Source: a virus. Taken from it: a stretch of 39,188 nt of DNA. The notes beneath the pieces were generated by a model that searched no databases, had not been told where the DNA came from, and saw nothing but the letters and a program-made list of their open reading frames with translations. Within the stretch, counting starts at the first letter, position 1; each line of letters begins with the position of its first letter. Below, piece after piece: positions 30,497-38,596 of this stretch. The stretch covers positions 1-39,188 of the IMG/VR virus record IMGVR_UViG_3300005613_000178; one strand, written 5' to 3'. The position numbers were made by a program, and so were the translations under genes.

Positions 30497-32826
30497 TGAC
30501 ACTACCAAATAGGAATTACTATACCGGTGTCAAACTTACACTAGCACTAAAATCAGCGCCCGCAACGACCAAAACAGTGTGGTTTACAAATAGGCATAGT
30601 CTACACAACACAGCGGCGGATACGGTTTATTGGCCGATACTTCAAGACCTATCAGATTTAGGCGTTGAAGCCGATCTGTACATGCCTAAACAAACTACCG
30701 GATTTTTTACTATCGATAATTCGCCGGGCAGCTTTGGTTTTAGGCGAAAGTTTAGCGACGTACTAGAACGCTATACACCTACGGCGGTAACTGTGTATAT
30801 AGATGGCACATCGCACAGCACCACAGATGTTAGCTTTGATCCTCCCGATAAGATTTGGGAAGGCACTATAGAGAGCATTGATAATGATTTTATGGACGGC
30901 GCTCAAAGCCTACGTTTTAATGTTATTTTAGACATAATCCCCGATCGAACAATTTCAATGCAAATCGACTCAGCCTATACGGATTATGCAGACGCGCCAA
31001 ACGAATCATTAGGGAAACACTTACCGCTAGTTGTGGGAGGCCCGCCGGTATTTGTTCCGGGCTATCGAATTTCAGCATTGGGGAGTGCAACATCTGCGAC
31101 CTATGCACTCGCCACTGATTTAGATGAATTCTTGCATGAAGCATGGCCAACCGGGTATTATGCACAAGGCTATGATGGCGATTGGGTTGAAATTACAGGC
31201 AACGATGCGCAGTCCGCGCCGACCGGCGCAAGTAAAGCGGATTATGCCTTTGACTCCACTAATGAGCGCATTTTTGAATTAGCGGACCTGTCCGGCTCAC
31301 AAATAATAGCAGGTTGGCAGATAACGGTAACTGATCAAGGGCCAGTTGCGGGCGGAACAACAGCGGCATTACATGTTAAGCTATACGAATTCGATCCGAC
31401 CAGTTATGTTATTGGGCGTGTGGTTGCACAAGGTGGCGTTGATTTGACTACATGGACGGATGCGAGCAGTAATACATATGACGACTTGAATGATGATAGT
31501 AGCGGAACCTTTGATATATATGGGCCGTTTAACACCCCCGCAGTTATGGACACCTCGCGCTTTGGCTATGCGCTAGGCGTTGAGATGACAAACTGGCAGG
31601 CTAACGACGCTTCATGGGATAGCGTTGAGGGTAATGCAAACATGTGGTTGCGTGGTGCGGGTGACACTGAGCCCGTTGACTACGGTAGCCAGGATTCGGG
31701 AAATCTTTTAGTAGATCTCGTTTATGCAAGTACTGTTTCAGCAACATTAGGCGACGATGGCTTCCGAGGTAGCCAGATAACATTCTCAACAAGTGGGGCC
31801 AGCACAGCGCCGTCAATAGCCTTTGATAGCTTAAATATTATCTTTAAGCTTGGCGGTATAGAGGATGACGGTTCCGGCTCGGTATCGGGCGGCGCTAATA
31901 CCAGGCTCGTTAGACCTGATCATATAATCGATTTAATTGAGCGTGAGTGGGATGGGGCTGATTTTTCATCAACCGGCAATTGGGACTTGACCACACTATC
32001 AGATGAATATGATGCGGCCTATGCGGCAAGCGGTAATAAAACCCGACAGCTTGAGGGTTTTATGGAGGGCCAGTTAAAACTTTGGGATGTTATAGAAAGC
32101 ATTTGTCAAGATTCAGCAAGTAGAGTTGGTGTAGATAACGCAGGAAAGCTTTTTCTTTGGCCGTGGGGCGTGGAGTATGACGTACAAGCGACAATTCCCC
32201 CGCGTGATATTATCCCGTTATCATGGGAAATCGGCGATAAAACAAGCGTTATAAACCGTGTAACATTCGCCTATGGTAAGACTAGCGTAAACATTAACCT
32301 ACAGCGCAACCTAATGAGCGGGCAAAGGGTTAACTACGGAAGTAATATCGATTGGCATTCCACAACCAACGCACTAACTTCAGAGTTGTCAGCCGACAGC
32401 GTTACGCTTTACGGAACCAGGGCGCTTGAGGCTTTTACAACTAACTGGATAGCTTCCGACACGGCAGCAGAAACGCTCGCAGAAAGTTATCTAGCCAGAT
32501 TCCCCTATGCAGAACAACGTTGTACATTCTTAGTTCCAATGGAAGGTTTTGTCGCCGGATATAACGGCCTAAAAATGTTTGATGTGATTAAGTTTTATCA
32601 TCCAGATTTCCCGGCGTTTTATGGAACCGATCCGGATTCAAGTGAAGGCGTGGAATCCGGCCTGGGGGCAGGCGACGCGAACGCGCAAGAGGGGCACTAT
32701 TCATATAGAGCAAAAACCTATCGGGGTTTAATCGAAGGCCGATACATAGTACAGGGTGCTACTAACGCGCCACTAATTAAACTTGTGGTAAGAATTTTAG
32801 AGAATTATCCAGGTGATCCGACATGA
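30496..32826 (+). CDS. Tail tip / baseplate hub-like protein
   Basis: A 776-residue protein with a GTG start overlapping the previous stop. The N-terminal part (about 1-200) has the structure of tail-associated proteins (NRHSLHNTAADTVYWPILQD then FTIDNSPGSFGFRRKFSDVL). About 240-430 is a beta-rich insertion. The C-terminal part (RQLEGFMEGQLKLWDVIESI then DNAGKLFLWPWGVEYD, about 520-560) resembles phage tail hub (gp27/Tal-like) cores. Function as tail tip hub and host contact is inferred by position. Confidence 0.68.
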   Translation: MTLPNRNYYTGVKLTLALKSAPATTKTVWFTNRHSLHNTAADTVYWPILQDLSDLGVEADLYMPKQTTGFFTIDNSPGSFGFRRKFSDVLERYTPTAVTVYIDGTSHSTTDVSFDPPDKIWEGTIESIDNDFMDGAQSLRFNVILDIIPDRTISMQIDSAYTDYADAPNESLGKHLPLVVGGPPVFVPGYRISALGSATSATYALATDLDEFLHEAWPTGYYAQGYDGDWVEITGNDAQSAPTGASKADYAFDSTNERIFELADLSGSQIIAGWQITVTDQGPVAGGTTAALHVKLYEFDPTSYVIGRVVAQGGVDLTTWTDASSNTYDDLNDDSSGTFDIYGPFNTPAVMDTSRFGYALGVEMTNWQANDASWDSVEGNANMWLRGAGDTEPVDYGSQDSGNLLVDLVYASTVSATLGDDGFRGSQITFSTSGASTAPSIAFDSLNIIFKLGGIEDDGSGSVSGGANTRLVRPDHIIDLIEREWDGADFSSTGNWDLTTLSDEYDAAYAASGNKTRQLEGFMEGQLKLWDVIESICQDSASRVGVDNAGKLFLWPWGVEYDVQATIPPRDIIPLSWEIGDKTSVINRVTFAYGKTSVNINLQRNLMSGQRVNYGSNIDWHSTTNALTSELSADSVTLYGTRALEAFTTNWIASDTAAETLAESYLARFPYAEQRCTFLVPMEGFVAGYNGLKMFDVIKFYHPDFPAFYGTDPDSSEGVESGLGAGDANAQEGHYSYRAKTYRGLIEGRYIVQGATNAPLIKLVVRILENYPGDPT

Positions 32827-33290
32827 CCTATGCAGACAATTTTGACCTTAGAGATAAGGATTTATACACAATTAACGACGTTGCAGATGCAATAGACGGC
32901 CTAACCGCCGTGTTTGCTACAGATTATTATTCGTCGAAAATCAGCACCACGTCTTCCAGCTTCGCCGCCACCGGGTTGAGTCAGGCAATTACCGTTCCGG
33001 CTAACGCGGTTGTTTATATAATCGCAAGTATGCAGGTAACAACAGCAACCACAGAGAAGCTTTTAGATGTTCAAATCTCTGAGGATGCGGGTAGTATTAC
33101 CTCTCGGCAAGTTGAGATGGAATGGGTTGACGCGGACGGAAAAGGCCCAACAATCACTTGGTTTATTACCAGCGAACCGGCGGCAGGAAGTCGCACATAC
33201 TCGGTTGAGTGGGCTAGTAATGACAATTCTACACAAATGAACAGCCGCTATGGGGCAATGTTAGTTTTTATTCAGAGGCAAGATGCATAA
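32823..33290 (+). CDS. Small beta-rich tail protein (155 aa)
   Basis: The N-terminus is short and polar (DNFDLRDKDLYTINDVADAI); the rest is beta-rich with a Thr/Ala/Ser pattern (SSFAATGLSQAITVPANAVV) ending SRYGAMLVFIQRQDA. It may be a fibre or tail tip component. No family recognised. ATGA and TAATG junctions connect it to neighbours. Confidence 0.65.
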   Translation: MTYADNFDLRDKDLYTINDVADAIDGLTAVFATDYYSSKISTTSSSFAATGLSQAITVPANAVVYIIASMQVTTATTEKLLDVQISEDAGSITSRQVEMEWVDADGKGPTITWFITSEPAAGSRTYSVEWASNDNSTQMNSRYGAMLVFIQRQDA

Positions 33291-33649
33291 TGATAAAATT
33301 CTATAAATTCACCGATCCGGAGCAATTACCCGCCGTATTTAATACTTGGGAACTAAAAGAAAGGCTCTCCAAGAAATTTAAAATCCCAGAATCTAATATA
33401 GGGGTGTGCGCTTATTATACCCCAAATGATACAATAAGCGCTGTGCAGGTACATATAGATGATAGCGTAAAGGGTGTGTCACACCAGGAAATTGCAAAAG
33501 AATTAATAATCGATGCCGAAAAAGATGATGGGCAGGTGATATTAGAAAAAAAAGCGGGGGTAGCAAAGGAGAAATTAAAAACCGATTTGTTAGCCCTAAT
33601 TCAAGAGGACGTTGAAACCATTTCAGCACTCAAGGCGGCATTAGCGTGA
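33290..33649 (+). CDS. Hypothetical protein (119 aa)
   Basis: An alpha/beta protein beginning MIKFYKFTDPEQLPAVFNTW, with a beta-strand centre (NTISAVQVHIDD-like) and a charged helical C-terminus (KEKLKTDLLALIQEDVETIS). It is last in the tail block, before the lysis membrane proteins. No family recognised; possibly fibre-associated. Confidence 0.6.
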   Translation: MIKFYKFTDPEQLPAVFNTWELKERLSKKFKIPESNIGVCAYYTPNDTISAVQVHIDDSVKGVSHQEIAKELIIDAEKDDGQVILEKKAGVAKEKLKTDLLALIQEDVETISALKAALA

Positions 33650-34035
33650 GTGAGTTAGGGGTTGTAAAACTTCTAGCGGTTGGATTACAGGCGGCGCTTC
33701 AGTGTTGCTGCATCGTTCTAGCATACAAGGCTTGGAGCAATGTTTACTCAAACGGAGATAGAACATTCTGGCTATGGTTTGCGGGTGGATTTTCCTTTCA
33801 ACTTGTTAGGCGTATTCTGTATGTGTTAGTACTCCTACAATTATCCACTCCAGACCTAAGGCTTCTTACGTTTATAATCATTCCAAGCGCCGTCTCTATC
33901 TGTTATACGGTCGCAATGTGGAAGGTGTTTTTATACATAAAAGACAGGGCGATATTAATAAACCGGAGTCGAAGGGAACTGGAGGTTTTAAGGCGTGAAC
34001 TAGAAAGGCGGGTATCTAATGGCGTTCGAGTATGA
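33646..34035 (+). CDS. Multi-pass membrane protein, holin candidate
   Basis: A 129-residue protein with three hydrophobic segments at about 5-28 (LAVGLQAALQCCCIVLAYKA), 42-66 (FWLWFAGGFSFQLV and following) and 72-96 (LLTFIIIPSAVSICYTVAMW), then a basic coiled-coil C-terminus (RSRRELEVLRRELERR). Starts with GTG overlapping the previous stop. Three membrane segments and a charged tail, next to endolysin, fit a class I-like holin; this is inference. Confidence 0.6.
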   Translation: MSELGVVKLLAVGLQAALQCCCIVLAYKAWSNVYSNGDRTFWLWFAGGFSFQLVRRILYVLVLLQLSTPDLRLLTFIIIPSAVSICYTVAMWKVFLYIKDRAILINRSRRELEVLRRELERRVSNGVRV

Positions 34036-34255
34036 TAAAACCCAACTCCTAAAGAGTTGGGAACATTGTTCGTTGTTTATTATCGAAAAGATAAGCGATT
34101 TAGATACGGATGTAAAGGAGTTAAAAACGGAACTTAGAAAAATCTCATCCAGACTTACACAACAAGAATTAAAAATGACTATTATTGGAGGCGTTGCGGG
34201 AACGCTCGGAATGTTTTTAGCTAGGTTTATTATGGAGTCACTAGGTAAACAATGA
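34019..34255 (+). CDS. Coiled-coil membrane protein (XhlA-like)
   Basis: 78 residues. A coiled coil at about 20-50 (EKISDLDTDVKELKTELRKI) is followed by a C-terminal transmembrane segment (MTIIGGVAGTLGMFLARFI). This layout matches XhlA/hemolysin-like lysis accessory proteins encoded beside holins. It overlaps both neighbours. Confidence 0.65.
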   Translation: MAFEYDKTQLLKSWEHCSLFIIEKISDLDTDVKELKTELRKISSRLTQQELKMTIIGGVAGTLGMFLARFIMESLGKQ

Positions 34256-34347
34256 TTAAAGAATTTAAAGACCTCGCGCCGACAATAATATTTTATATAA
34301 CATTTGTTGTGGTAGTATTTTTTTTGTGGGTAGCCTTAAGCCCGTGA
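34252..34347 (+). CDS. Tiny single-pass membrane protein (31 aa)
   Basis: The ATG overlaps the preceding TGA (ATGA), with AGGT five bases upstream. It reads MIKEFKDLAPTIIFYITFVV, then a strongly hydrophobic run ending LWVALSP. Its TGA overlaps the endolysin start (GTGA). A small lysis-block membrane peptide; role unknown. Confidence 0.55.
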   Translation: MIKEFKDLAPTIIFYITFVVVVFFLWVALSP

Positions 34348-34754
34348 CGTTCTTCTGGAGATGGAAACATTTTAAACCCTCTGAGGTATTATCTCCCGCA
34401 GGGCTTTGGCAGTATGAGCGCGAAAACTTAATGATACAACCCTATGCACTCGACAAGCTACATAATTTTAGGGTTAAGGTGGGTGAGCCGTTGCTAATCA
34501 ATCATAGCGGTCTAAATCTTCGCGGTTACCGCTCGATAATAGAAAACAATTCTGTACCCGGTTGCACACAATTTTCCAGACACGTTCAGGGGATAGCCTT
34601 TGACATTTCTCCAACAAAAAAAAGCTTAGAAGAACTTTACACCGAAGCTAAGCGGTTCGGCTTTGGCGGACTTGGATTTTATAAGCGGCAAAATTTCATT
34701 CACATTGATTGCAGGCCGGTACTAAATGACAAGCCGATTGAATGGAGTGGATAA
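34344..34754 (+). CDS. Endolysin, peptidase M15 family
   Basis: A 136-residue protein from GTG 34344. The order FKPSEVLSP (10-18), GxR-type GYRS (61-64), SRHVQGIAFDI (78-88) and FIHIDCR (118-124) is that of M15A D-Ala-D-Ala-type peptidases. Likely zinc ligands are His80, Asp87 and His120. It cleaves peptidoglycan peptide bonds at the end of infection. The GTG is chosen because it overlaps the previous stop; an upstream GTG at 34326 is inside that gene. No signal peptide, so release depends on a holin. Confidence 0.83.
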   Translation: MTFFWRWKHFKPSEVLSPAGLWQYERENLMIQPYALDKLHNFRVKVGEPLLINHSGLNLRGYRSIIENNSVPGCTQFSRHVQGIAFDISPTKKSLEELYTEAKRFGFGGLGFYKRQNFIHIDCRPVLNDKPIEWSG

Positions 34755-34757
34755 AAA

Positions 34758-35588
34758 ATGATTAAAGAAGCATTTTTAGGTGTGGCGTTTTTAGCACTAC
34801 AACACCCCGCGTTTCCCTATCGTAAGGCAATGAAGGTTTTTAGGCACGTTAAGCGCCCGGCGCTTGCGGTGCTTTGGTCAACCTTTGGGAATCGCAAGGC
34901 CGGAATAAAACACTACTTTAGACAAGTAGGAGATCGCCCACATTATTTTCAGGTTTACCTCATGAACGGTTGTGCCGTTCGAAACGGTAACGCAGCCAGG
35001 GGCGAGCTGTTTCCTAGATACTCAAAGGCCGATTGGAATCGTGCGCTTGCAACCGGCGATAAAAAAACTGAGAGAGCAATACTCAAGCGCGTTAGAAAAA
35101 TCCGGCGAGTAGTTGATAAATATAAGACCAATAAGTCTACGCTTGTGATGTGTATCAGCTTAGAGGATGATTTGCAAGCGAGGGCGGCGCGGGCGCTCGT
35201 AAAGTTAGTGCGTCAAGAATGGCCTTACTTGGTTTGCAGAAACCCCAACGGAGTGCTGCCTCAATCACTAGAGGGTGCAGACTTTTTAGAACTACACGGC
35301 GGTAGCCCGCTTGTTGTTCACGGCGTTGGTTACAGCTTAGACGGCCATGACATTTGGTTCCAACATAGAAAACCGGCACTTAAAAACTATATACATGGCG
35401 CACATGTTCCTATTTGGCTTGATAAATATAAAGATCAAAAGCGCGTTGTCATGCTTTGGGCCGCACCGCACCAAGGACTACACACCAACACAACTCACAG
35501 CGGGCCACCACGCCACCGAAAGATAAGCGTAGATCGCCGAGACGTTTTTGATTTAAATAGGTGGTTACGGCGTGCGCAAAATAAATAA
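34758..35588 (+). CDS. Uncharacterised protein next to endolysin (276 aa)
   Basis: A 276-residue protein resembling an uncharacterised bacterial/phage group with a barrel-like strand order: HYFQVYLMNGCAVRNGNAAR (about 62-81), STLVMCISLEDDLQARAARA (about 126-145), then YLVCRNPNG, ADFLELHGGSP (about 175-185) and GYSLDGHDIWF (about 191-201). Conserved acids (Glu/Asp near 135, Glu near 179, Asp near 197) could be catalytic in a glycosidase-like fold, but I cannot confirm this. Its location next to the endolysin makes a lysis-related role possible. Confidence 0.55.
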   Translation: MIKEAFLGVAFLALQHPAFPYRKAMKVFRHVKRPALAVLWSTFGNRKAGIKHYFRQVGDRPHYFQVYLMNGCAVRNGNAARGELFPRYSKADWNRALATGDKKTERAILKRVRKIRRVVDKYKTNKSTLVMCISLEDDLQARAARALVKLVRQEWPYLVCRNPNGVLPQSLEGADFLELHGGSPLVVHGVGYSLDGHDIWFQHRKPALKNYIHGAHVPIWLDKYKDQKRVVMLWAAPHQGLHTNTTHSGPPRHRKISVDRRDVFDLNRWLRRAQNK

Positions 35589-35676
35589 AATCGTTATACC
35601 TTTTCGAGTAGTATGGATAATTGGTAAGTTAATAATTTCAAGGGTAAAAATATTATGGGCGCGATTAAGTGGATAA
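35572..35676 (+). CDS. Possible amphipathic membrane peptide (34 aa)
   Basis: A GTG at 35572 with AGGTGG seven bases upstream opens a 34-residue peptide rich in Ile, Val, Lys and Arg (VIPFRVVWIIGKLIISRVKI). It bridges the 67-base gap between the preceding gene and the holin-like gene at 35655. It is basic and amphipathic, with features of antimicrobial-type or lysis peptides. Weak evidence; it may be noncoding. Confidence 0.3.
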   Translation: MRKINKIVIPFRVVWIIGKLIISRVKILWARLSG

Positions 35677-35879
35677 TTGACAAGCTAGATGGTTGGAAAA
35701 CTATTATAGCCTACATGCTTGCACAAATTCCCTATCTTGCGGATAAGCCGTGGTTGATTGAAGCAATTCAAAAAGTAATAGCAGCACCGGACGATCCAAA
35801 CGCTTGGGGTGAGTTAATTGTACAAGTATTATTTGCGATTGGTGTTCTTCACCGGATAGCGAAAAACATTAAGAAGTAA
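35655..35879 (+). CDS. Small holin-like protein (74 aa)
   Basis: The segment GAIKWIIDKLDGWKTIIAYM (about 2-21) is followed by a second hydrophobic helix (WGELIVQVLFAIGVLHRIAK, about 51-70). The pattern (DGWKT near the start, GVLHRIxK at the end) matches a common small phage protein near endolysins, sometimes called holin. AGGG is upstream. It is the last rightward gene before the terminators. Confidence 0.6.
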   Translation: MGAIKWIIDKLDGWKTIIAYMLAQIPYLADKPWLIEAIQKVIAAPDDPNAWGELIVQVLFAIGVLHRIAKNIKK

Positions 35880-35884
35880 AAAAT

Positions 35885-35913
35885 GCCCCGGCCAGGGGAC
35901 GTGAGGCCGGGGC
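35885..35913 (+). terminator. GC hairpin after the lysis block
   Basis: A perfect 9-base inverted repeat, GCCCCGGCC (35885-35893) with GGCCGGGGC (35905-35913), loop 11 bases. No T-tract follows, so it may be a partner of the bidirectional terminator 55 bases on, or an mRNA-stabilising hairpin. Confidence 0.5.
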
Positions 35914-35966
35914 TGACCAACAAATAGAAGCATAACCAAGTGAAAAACGCAATCAAAACCTACCAT

Positions 35967-35993
35967 AAAACCAGACGCTCGTCTAGTTTTTTT
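35967..35993. terminator. Bidirectional intrinsic terminator
   Basis: Hairpin 35971-35986 (CCAGACGCTCGTCTAG) has seven T on the plus side (35987-35993) and four T on the minus side (35970-35967). It lies between converging operons and includes the stop codon of the minus-strand metzincin gene. Confidence 0.75.
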
Positions 35994-36711
35994 CTAGCCA
36001 CAAATCACCCACTGGTTCGGCCAGTAAAAGCGGAATAGGCAGGAGCTTCTTACCACGTCTTTTTAACCGGATATTACGTAACCACCTTCGATTTCTTCTT
36101 TTCCAAAAATTAACACACTTCCGAATTTCCCTAAGACTCTTTTTGCTAAAAACCGGGTCTGGCTCTTCGCCTAGGTACTTTCCGGCGTTACCATGCATAA
36201 TGGTTGCTGGCAAGCTATCGTCGTGATTTGCGCCCGCAAGGTGTCCTTTTTCGTGAGTGTCTACAAGCGCCGATTTTAGCAAGTGATCCTTAGTGTGTAT
36301 AAGCGCAAATCCATCCATGTGCTGACACACACCAGCGGCCCATCCGCCTATATAAACACCTTCAATTGGTGGTGTGTACACAAGCGTAAAGTGTCTGCGC
36401 TTTCTAGTTGGTTTATAATACTGTTTTTTTACCACGTTATAGAATGAACGATCCCAAAAGCCGGAGAGGGTCAGCAGCTCCGGGTGTGTATTAGGAGCTG
36501 ACACCAATTCTTTTACCTTAATAGCCATTCCGAGCTGTTCGTTATATCGCTGGTGTGTAATCTCAGAGACTTCGCGGAGAAAATCTGGACTACCAGCACC
36601 CTCGATTAGTATGGCTTTTACCCGCAGCGTGTAAGGCTTTGCCGATGCCAGCTCAGCGTCACCCGCACCACAACCGACAAGCATTAATATAGGTAGGATT
36701 AGCTTTTTCAT
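35983..36711 (-). CDS. Metzincin-type zinc metalloprotease lipoprotein
   Basis: A 242-residue protein from ATG 36711. Signal peptide with lipobox LVGC at 11-14 (Cys14), then a mature domain. DTHEKGHLAGANHDD (151-165) contains HExxHxxGxxH (His153, Glu154, His157, His163), and a Met turn follows at ATIMHGN (Met172). These are the defining features of metzincins. The C-terminal 50 residues are basic. It would act on the outer side of a membrane, attached by lipid. It overlaps the upstream membrane gene (TAATG) and ends in the bidirectional terminator. It is not needed for assembly, so it is probably an accessory (moron-like) gene. Confidence 0.82.
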   Translation of the reverse strand: MKKLILPILMLVGCGAGDAELASAKPYTLRVKAILIEGAGSPDFLREVSEITHQRYNEQLGMAIKVKELVSAPNTHPELLTLSGFWDRSFYNVVKKQYYKPTRKRRHFTLVYTPPIEGVYIGGWAAGVCQHMDGFALIHTKDHLLKSALVDTHEKGHLAGANHDDSLPATIMHGNAGKYLGEEPDPVFSKKSLREIRKCVNFWKRRNRRWLRNIRLKRRGKKLLPIPLLLAEPVGDLWLEKN

Positions 36712-36884
36712 TATCCGTACCAATGCCCCGCGAGAAAACCAACAGCAAAGGGTATCACCGGGTATTTGTGGGAATACTTAATCATTACTTGAGAAAGCGT
36801 GTTTTCTTCAACATCATCACAAGCCATAAATAAATCAAACACCAATAGCAAAACAACAGTTCCGATAATTACAAATTCAGTCAT
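36711..36884 (-). CDS. Two-TM small membrane protein (57 aa)
   Basis: The ATG at 36884 overlaps the metallophosphoesterase end. Two hydrophobic segments: FVIIGTVVLLLVFDLFMA (4-21) and YPVIPFAVGFLAGHWYG (41-57). The second matches a recurrent phage motif (YPxxPFxxGxxxGHxxW). Both junctions overlap neighbours. Its coupling to the metzincin gene suggests joint expression. Function unknown. Confidence 0.65.
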   Translation of the reverse strand: MTEFVIIGTVVLLLVFDLFMACDDVEENTLSQVMIKYSHKYPVIPFAVGFLAGHWYG

Positions 36885-37627
36885 AATGAATATTCCCTTT
36901 CATTAATAATAAACTTTTTCCCGATTAACCTAACCTGATATGGGCTAAAATCATAGCTCTTTTGCACGTATGAGAACCAAAATCCGTTAGCATGTCCGCG
37001 TGGTTTTTGTGTCTTAGAAAATTCGGGGTTTAGGTGTGATAGTGTGCCAATATTAAATCCTGTATGCCTATGTGTGCATTTCTTTGCCTGAAAACTTTGT
37101 ATCCTATGGGTATGCCCGAAGACCACACACCCCCCCGCCGCGTCTGCCATTTCCCGCGCGGCGTACTGATTAGTCGTAAAACCGTGATGAAACCTAACCT
37201 TACCATGCTTAAAAAACTTATTATTCTGCCAGGGAATAAGCCCAATCCCCCGCTTTTTTAATCCTAGGTTACGCTCTAAACTAAGCATTCCCTTAAGTTG
37301 AGGACTAATTGCAGCCTCATTATATAATCGATATTCGTGGTTGCCACTAAGGTAAATTATTCTTGCATTTGGAGCCCGATACAGCAGCTCATCCAAAAAC
37401 CAGTTGGTGAGTGTAAATTCTTGTTCCAATGTGAATTTTGTGTATGGTGACGAAAACTTGCCTAAGCTCTCAACCTCCATCAGATCGCCTAATATCACTA
37501 TAATATCAGGCTTAAAATCCCTACAGAAGGCGAGCAAAATATTAACCATCTTTATATTGTGCAGCCCGAAGTGAACATCGGGCACGGCGAGAATTTTAGT
37601 TAGTAGTGAGGCTTTTTTCTTACTCAA
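36881..37627 (-). CDS. Calcineurin-like metallophosphoesterase
   Basis: A 248-residue protein with all core motifs of metallophosphoesterases: VPDVH (15-19), LGDLME (46-51), SGNHEYR (94-100), FHHG (146-149) and GHTHR (171-175), which bind two metal ions. In phages such enzymes dephosphorylate nucleotides or nucleic-acid ends, or remove host signals; the substrate cannot be inferred. The start is TTG 37627 with AGGA seven bases upstream; a nearby ATG is out of frame. A run of seven C at 37130-37136 (plus) lies in the coding region. Confidence 0.87.
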   Translation of the reverse strand: MSKKKASLLTKILAVPDVHFGLHNIKMVNILLAFCRDFKPDIIVILGDLMEVESLGKFSSPYTKFTLEQEFTLTNWFLDELLYRAPNARIIYLSGNHEYRLYNEAAISPQLKGMLSLERNLGLKKRGIGLIPWQNNKFFKHGKVRFHHGFTTNQYAAREMADAAGGCVVFGHTHRIQSFQAKKCTHRHTGFNIGTLSHLNPEFSKTQKPRGHANGFWFSYVQKSYDFSPYQVRLIGKKFIINEREYSL

Positions 37628-37649
37628 TCATATATCCTATCCCCCGATT

Positions 37650-37868
37650 TTAAATTAGTAATTCAACCCTTACGACGCGCCGACCCGGTGCGCTGTGTTT
37701 TTCCTCGCACTCAAAGCGCGTTCTTGTCAGTGTTCCATCAATTATATGCTGTGATTCGTCCATCATGGCGTATTGCTCCGGCAAATTGCTCTGTCTATTG
37801 CCGTAAACGGTCATCACAATCGCTTCCATTGCTAGATTATAGGCTTTTTTCTGGTTTTTGTCGAACAT
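37650..37868 (-). CDS. Hypothetical protein (72 aa)
   Basis: A short basic helical start (MFDKNQKKAYNLAMEAIVMT) is followed by a beta-rich C-terminal half (TLTRTRFECEEKHSAPGRRV). The ribosome-binding site is weak. It lies in the leftward block, 22 bases upstream of the metallophosphoesterase start. No family recognised. Confidence 0.55.
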   Translation of the reverse strand: MFDKNQKKAYNLAMEAIVMTVYGNRQSNLPEQYAMMDESQHIIDGTLTRTRFECEEKHSAPGRRVVRVELLI

Positions 37869-37929
37869 GTTTATATAGCCTATTTGTCATTATCAATGGG
37901 CGTAGAATTTCTAAACTCATCCCTAATGC

Positions 37930-38157
37930 TTATTGTTGGTTGCAGGGGCTTCTTGGTACTGCTTCTAGCCGAGCTTCTAGCCGAGACACTTTCCAAACCA
38001 ACTCTTCCGTGGCTTTGCGTCGTATCTTTTCCAACTCATCCCAGCGCAATTGCTCTTTCCGAATAACCCTGCCATCTACAACAACCTTAAGGAGCAACCA
38101 AAGTGGGTGCGCCTCTAAGTCAATGCGGTATAAGTCTGGTATTTCTATAGGCTCCAT
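37930..38157 (-). CDS. Hypothetical protein (75 aa)
   Basis: From ATG 38157 (AGGG just upstream), the product begins MEPIEIPDLYRIDLEAHPLW and is helical and charged to the end. An upstream in-frame start would overlap the previous gene much further and is less likely. The stop of the preceding gene is five bases before it. Function unknown. Confidence 0.55.
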   Translation of the reverse strand: MEPIEIPDLYRIDLEAHPLWLLLKVVVDGRVIRKEQLRWDELEKIRRKATEELVWKVSRLEARLEAVPRSPCNQQ

Positions 38158-38161
38158 AGCC

Positions 38162-38377
38162 CTAGTCCTTGTCTTTGTTGTCGTGAACCAATCTGTGCAT
38201 GTCGTCCACACATTCTATACATAGCCAAACGCCACACCCATTATAATCCCTGTCAGCAGGACACTCAAAATCTAATATCTCAAGGCCGTATCTTCCCGGC
38301 CCTAGTGGTTCAAAGCACACAGCACAATTCCTAATTTCCATAGGCGCGTGCCACTTAAAACAATTATTCACATTCAC
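38162..38377 (-). CDS. Putative zinc-binding small protein
   Basis: 71 residues from GTG 38377 (an internal ATG at 38341 is an alternative). Four Cys pairs in order: NCAVC (17-21), DFECP (about 36-40), GCGVW and LCIEC (about 47-56), then DMHRLVHD. The spacing suggests a zinc-ribbon fold. Its start overlaps the preceding gene. No family recognised. Confidence 0.65.
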   Translation of the reverse strand: MNVNNCFKWHAPMEIRNCAVCFEPLGPGRYGLEILDFECPADRDYNGCGVWLCIECVDDMHRLVHDNKDKD

Positions 38378-38543
38378 CTACCTGTGGTCTAGGGTTTTCA
38401 TAAACATCAATCAAAAGCTGTCGTAAGCGCCAACACTTCTCGGACACTTGTGCCCTAGGCTGGTCTGAGTGGAGTAGCGCATCGCAAATGTCCTCCAGCT
38501 CATCAACGGTGTATTGCCACATATGCTTATCTAACTTATCCAT
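38364..38543 (-). CDS. Small helical hypothetical protein (59 aa)
   Basis: From ATG 38543 (GGGG seven bases upstream) the product is MDKLDKHMWQYTVDELEDIC followed by a helical acidic part (PRAQVSEKCWRLRQLLIDVY). In-frame ATGs also occur at 38570 and 38585, but the 38585 start lies inside the duplicated spacer module and lacks a proper ribosome-binding site. It is the first gene downstream of the array in the leftward direction. Function unknown. Confidence 0.55.
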   Translation of the reverse strand: MDKLDKHMWQYTVDELEDICDALLHSDQPRAQVSEKCWRLRQLLIDVYENPRPQVGECE

Positions 38544-38572
38544 GCCGAAGCCCCATATAAATCCATCCATAA

Positions 38573-38596
38573 TCCCTATCGGCATCCTTACTAACC
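38573..38596 (-). repeat. Spacer module, copy 3 (partial)
   Basis: This segment matches 38886-38909, offset by 313 bases. It contains the sequence that reads SKDADR in the Val-Thr frame. The match stops just before the gene-start part seen in copies 1 and 2. It marks the inner edge of the array. Confidence 0.85.

Noticed and set aside
37130-37136. Run of seven C as a phase-variation tract in the phosphoesterase gene
   Set aside because: The run is short and the frame is intact; no second product is evident.
37869-37929. Possible 27-residue minus-strand peptide starting near 37905
   Set aside because: The only ribosome-binding-like sequence touches the start codon, and it overlaps the next gene extensively.
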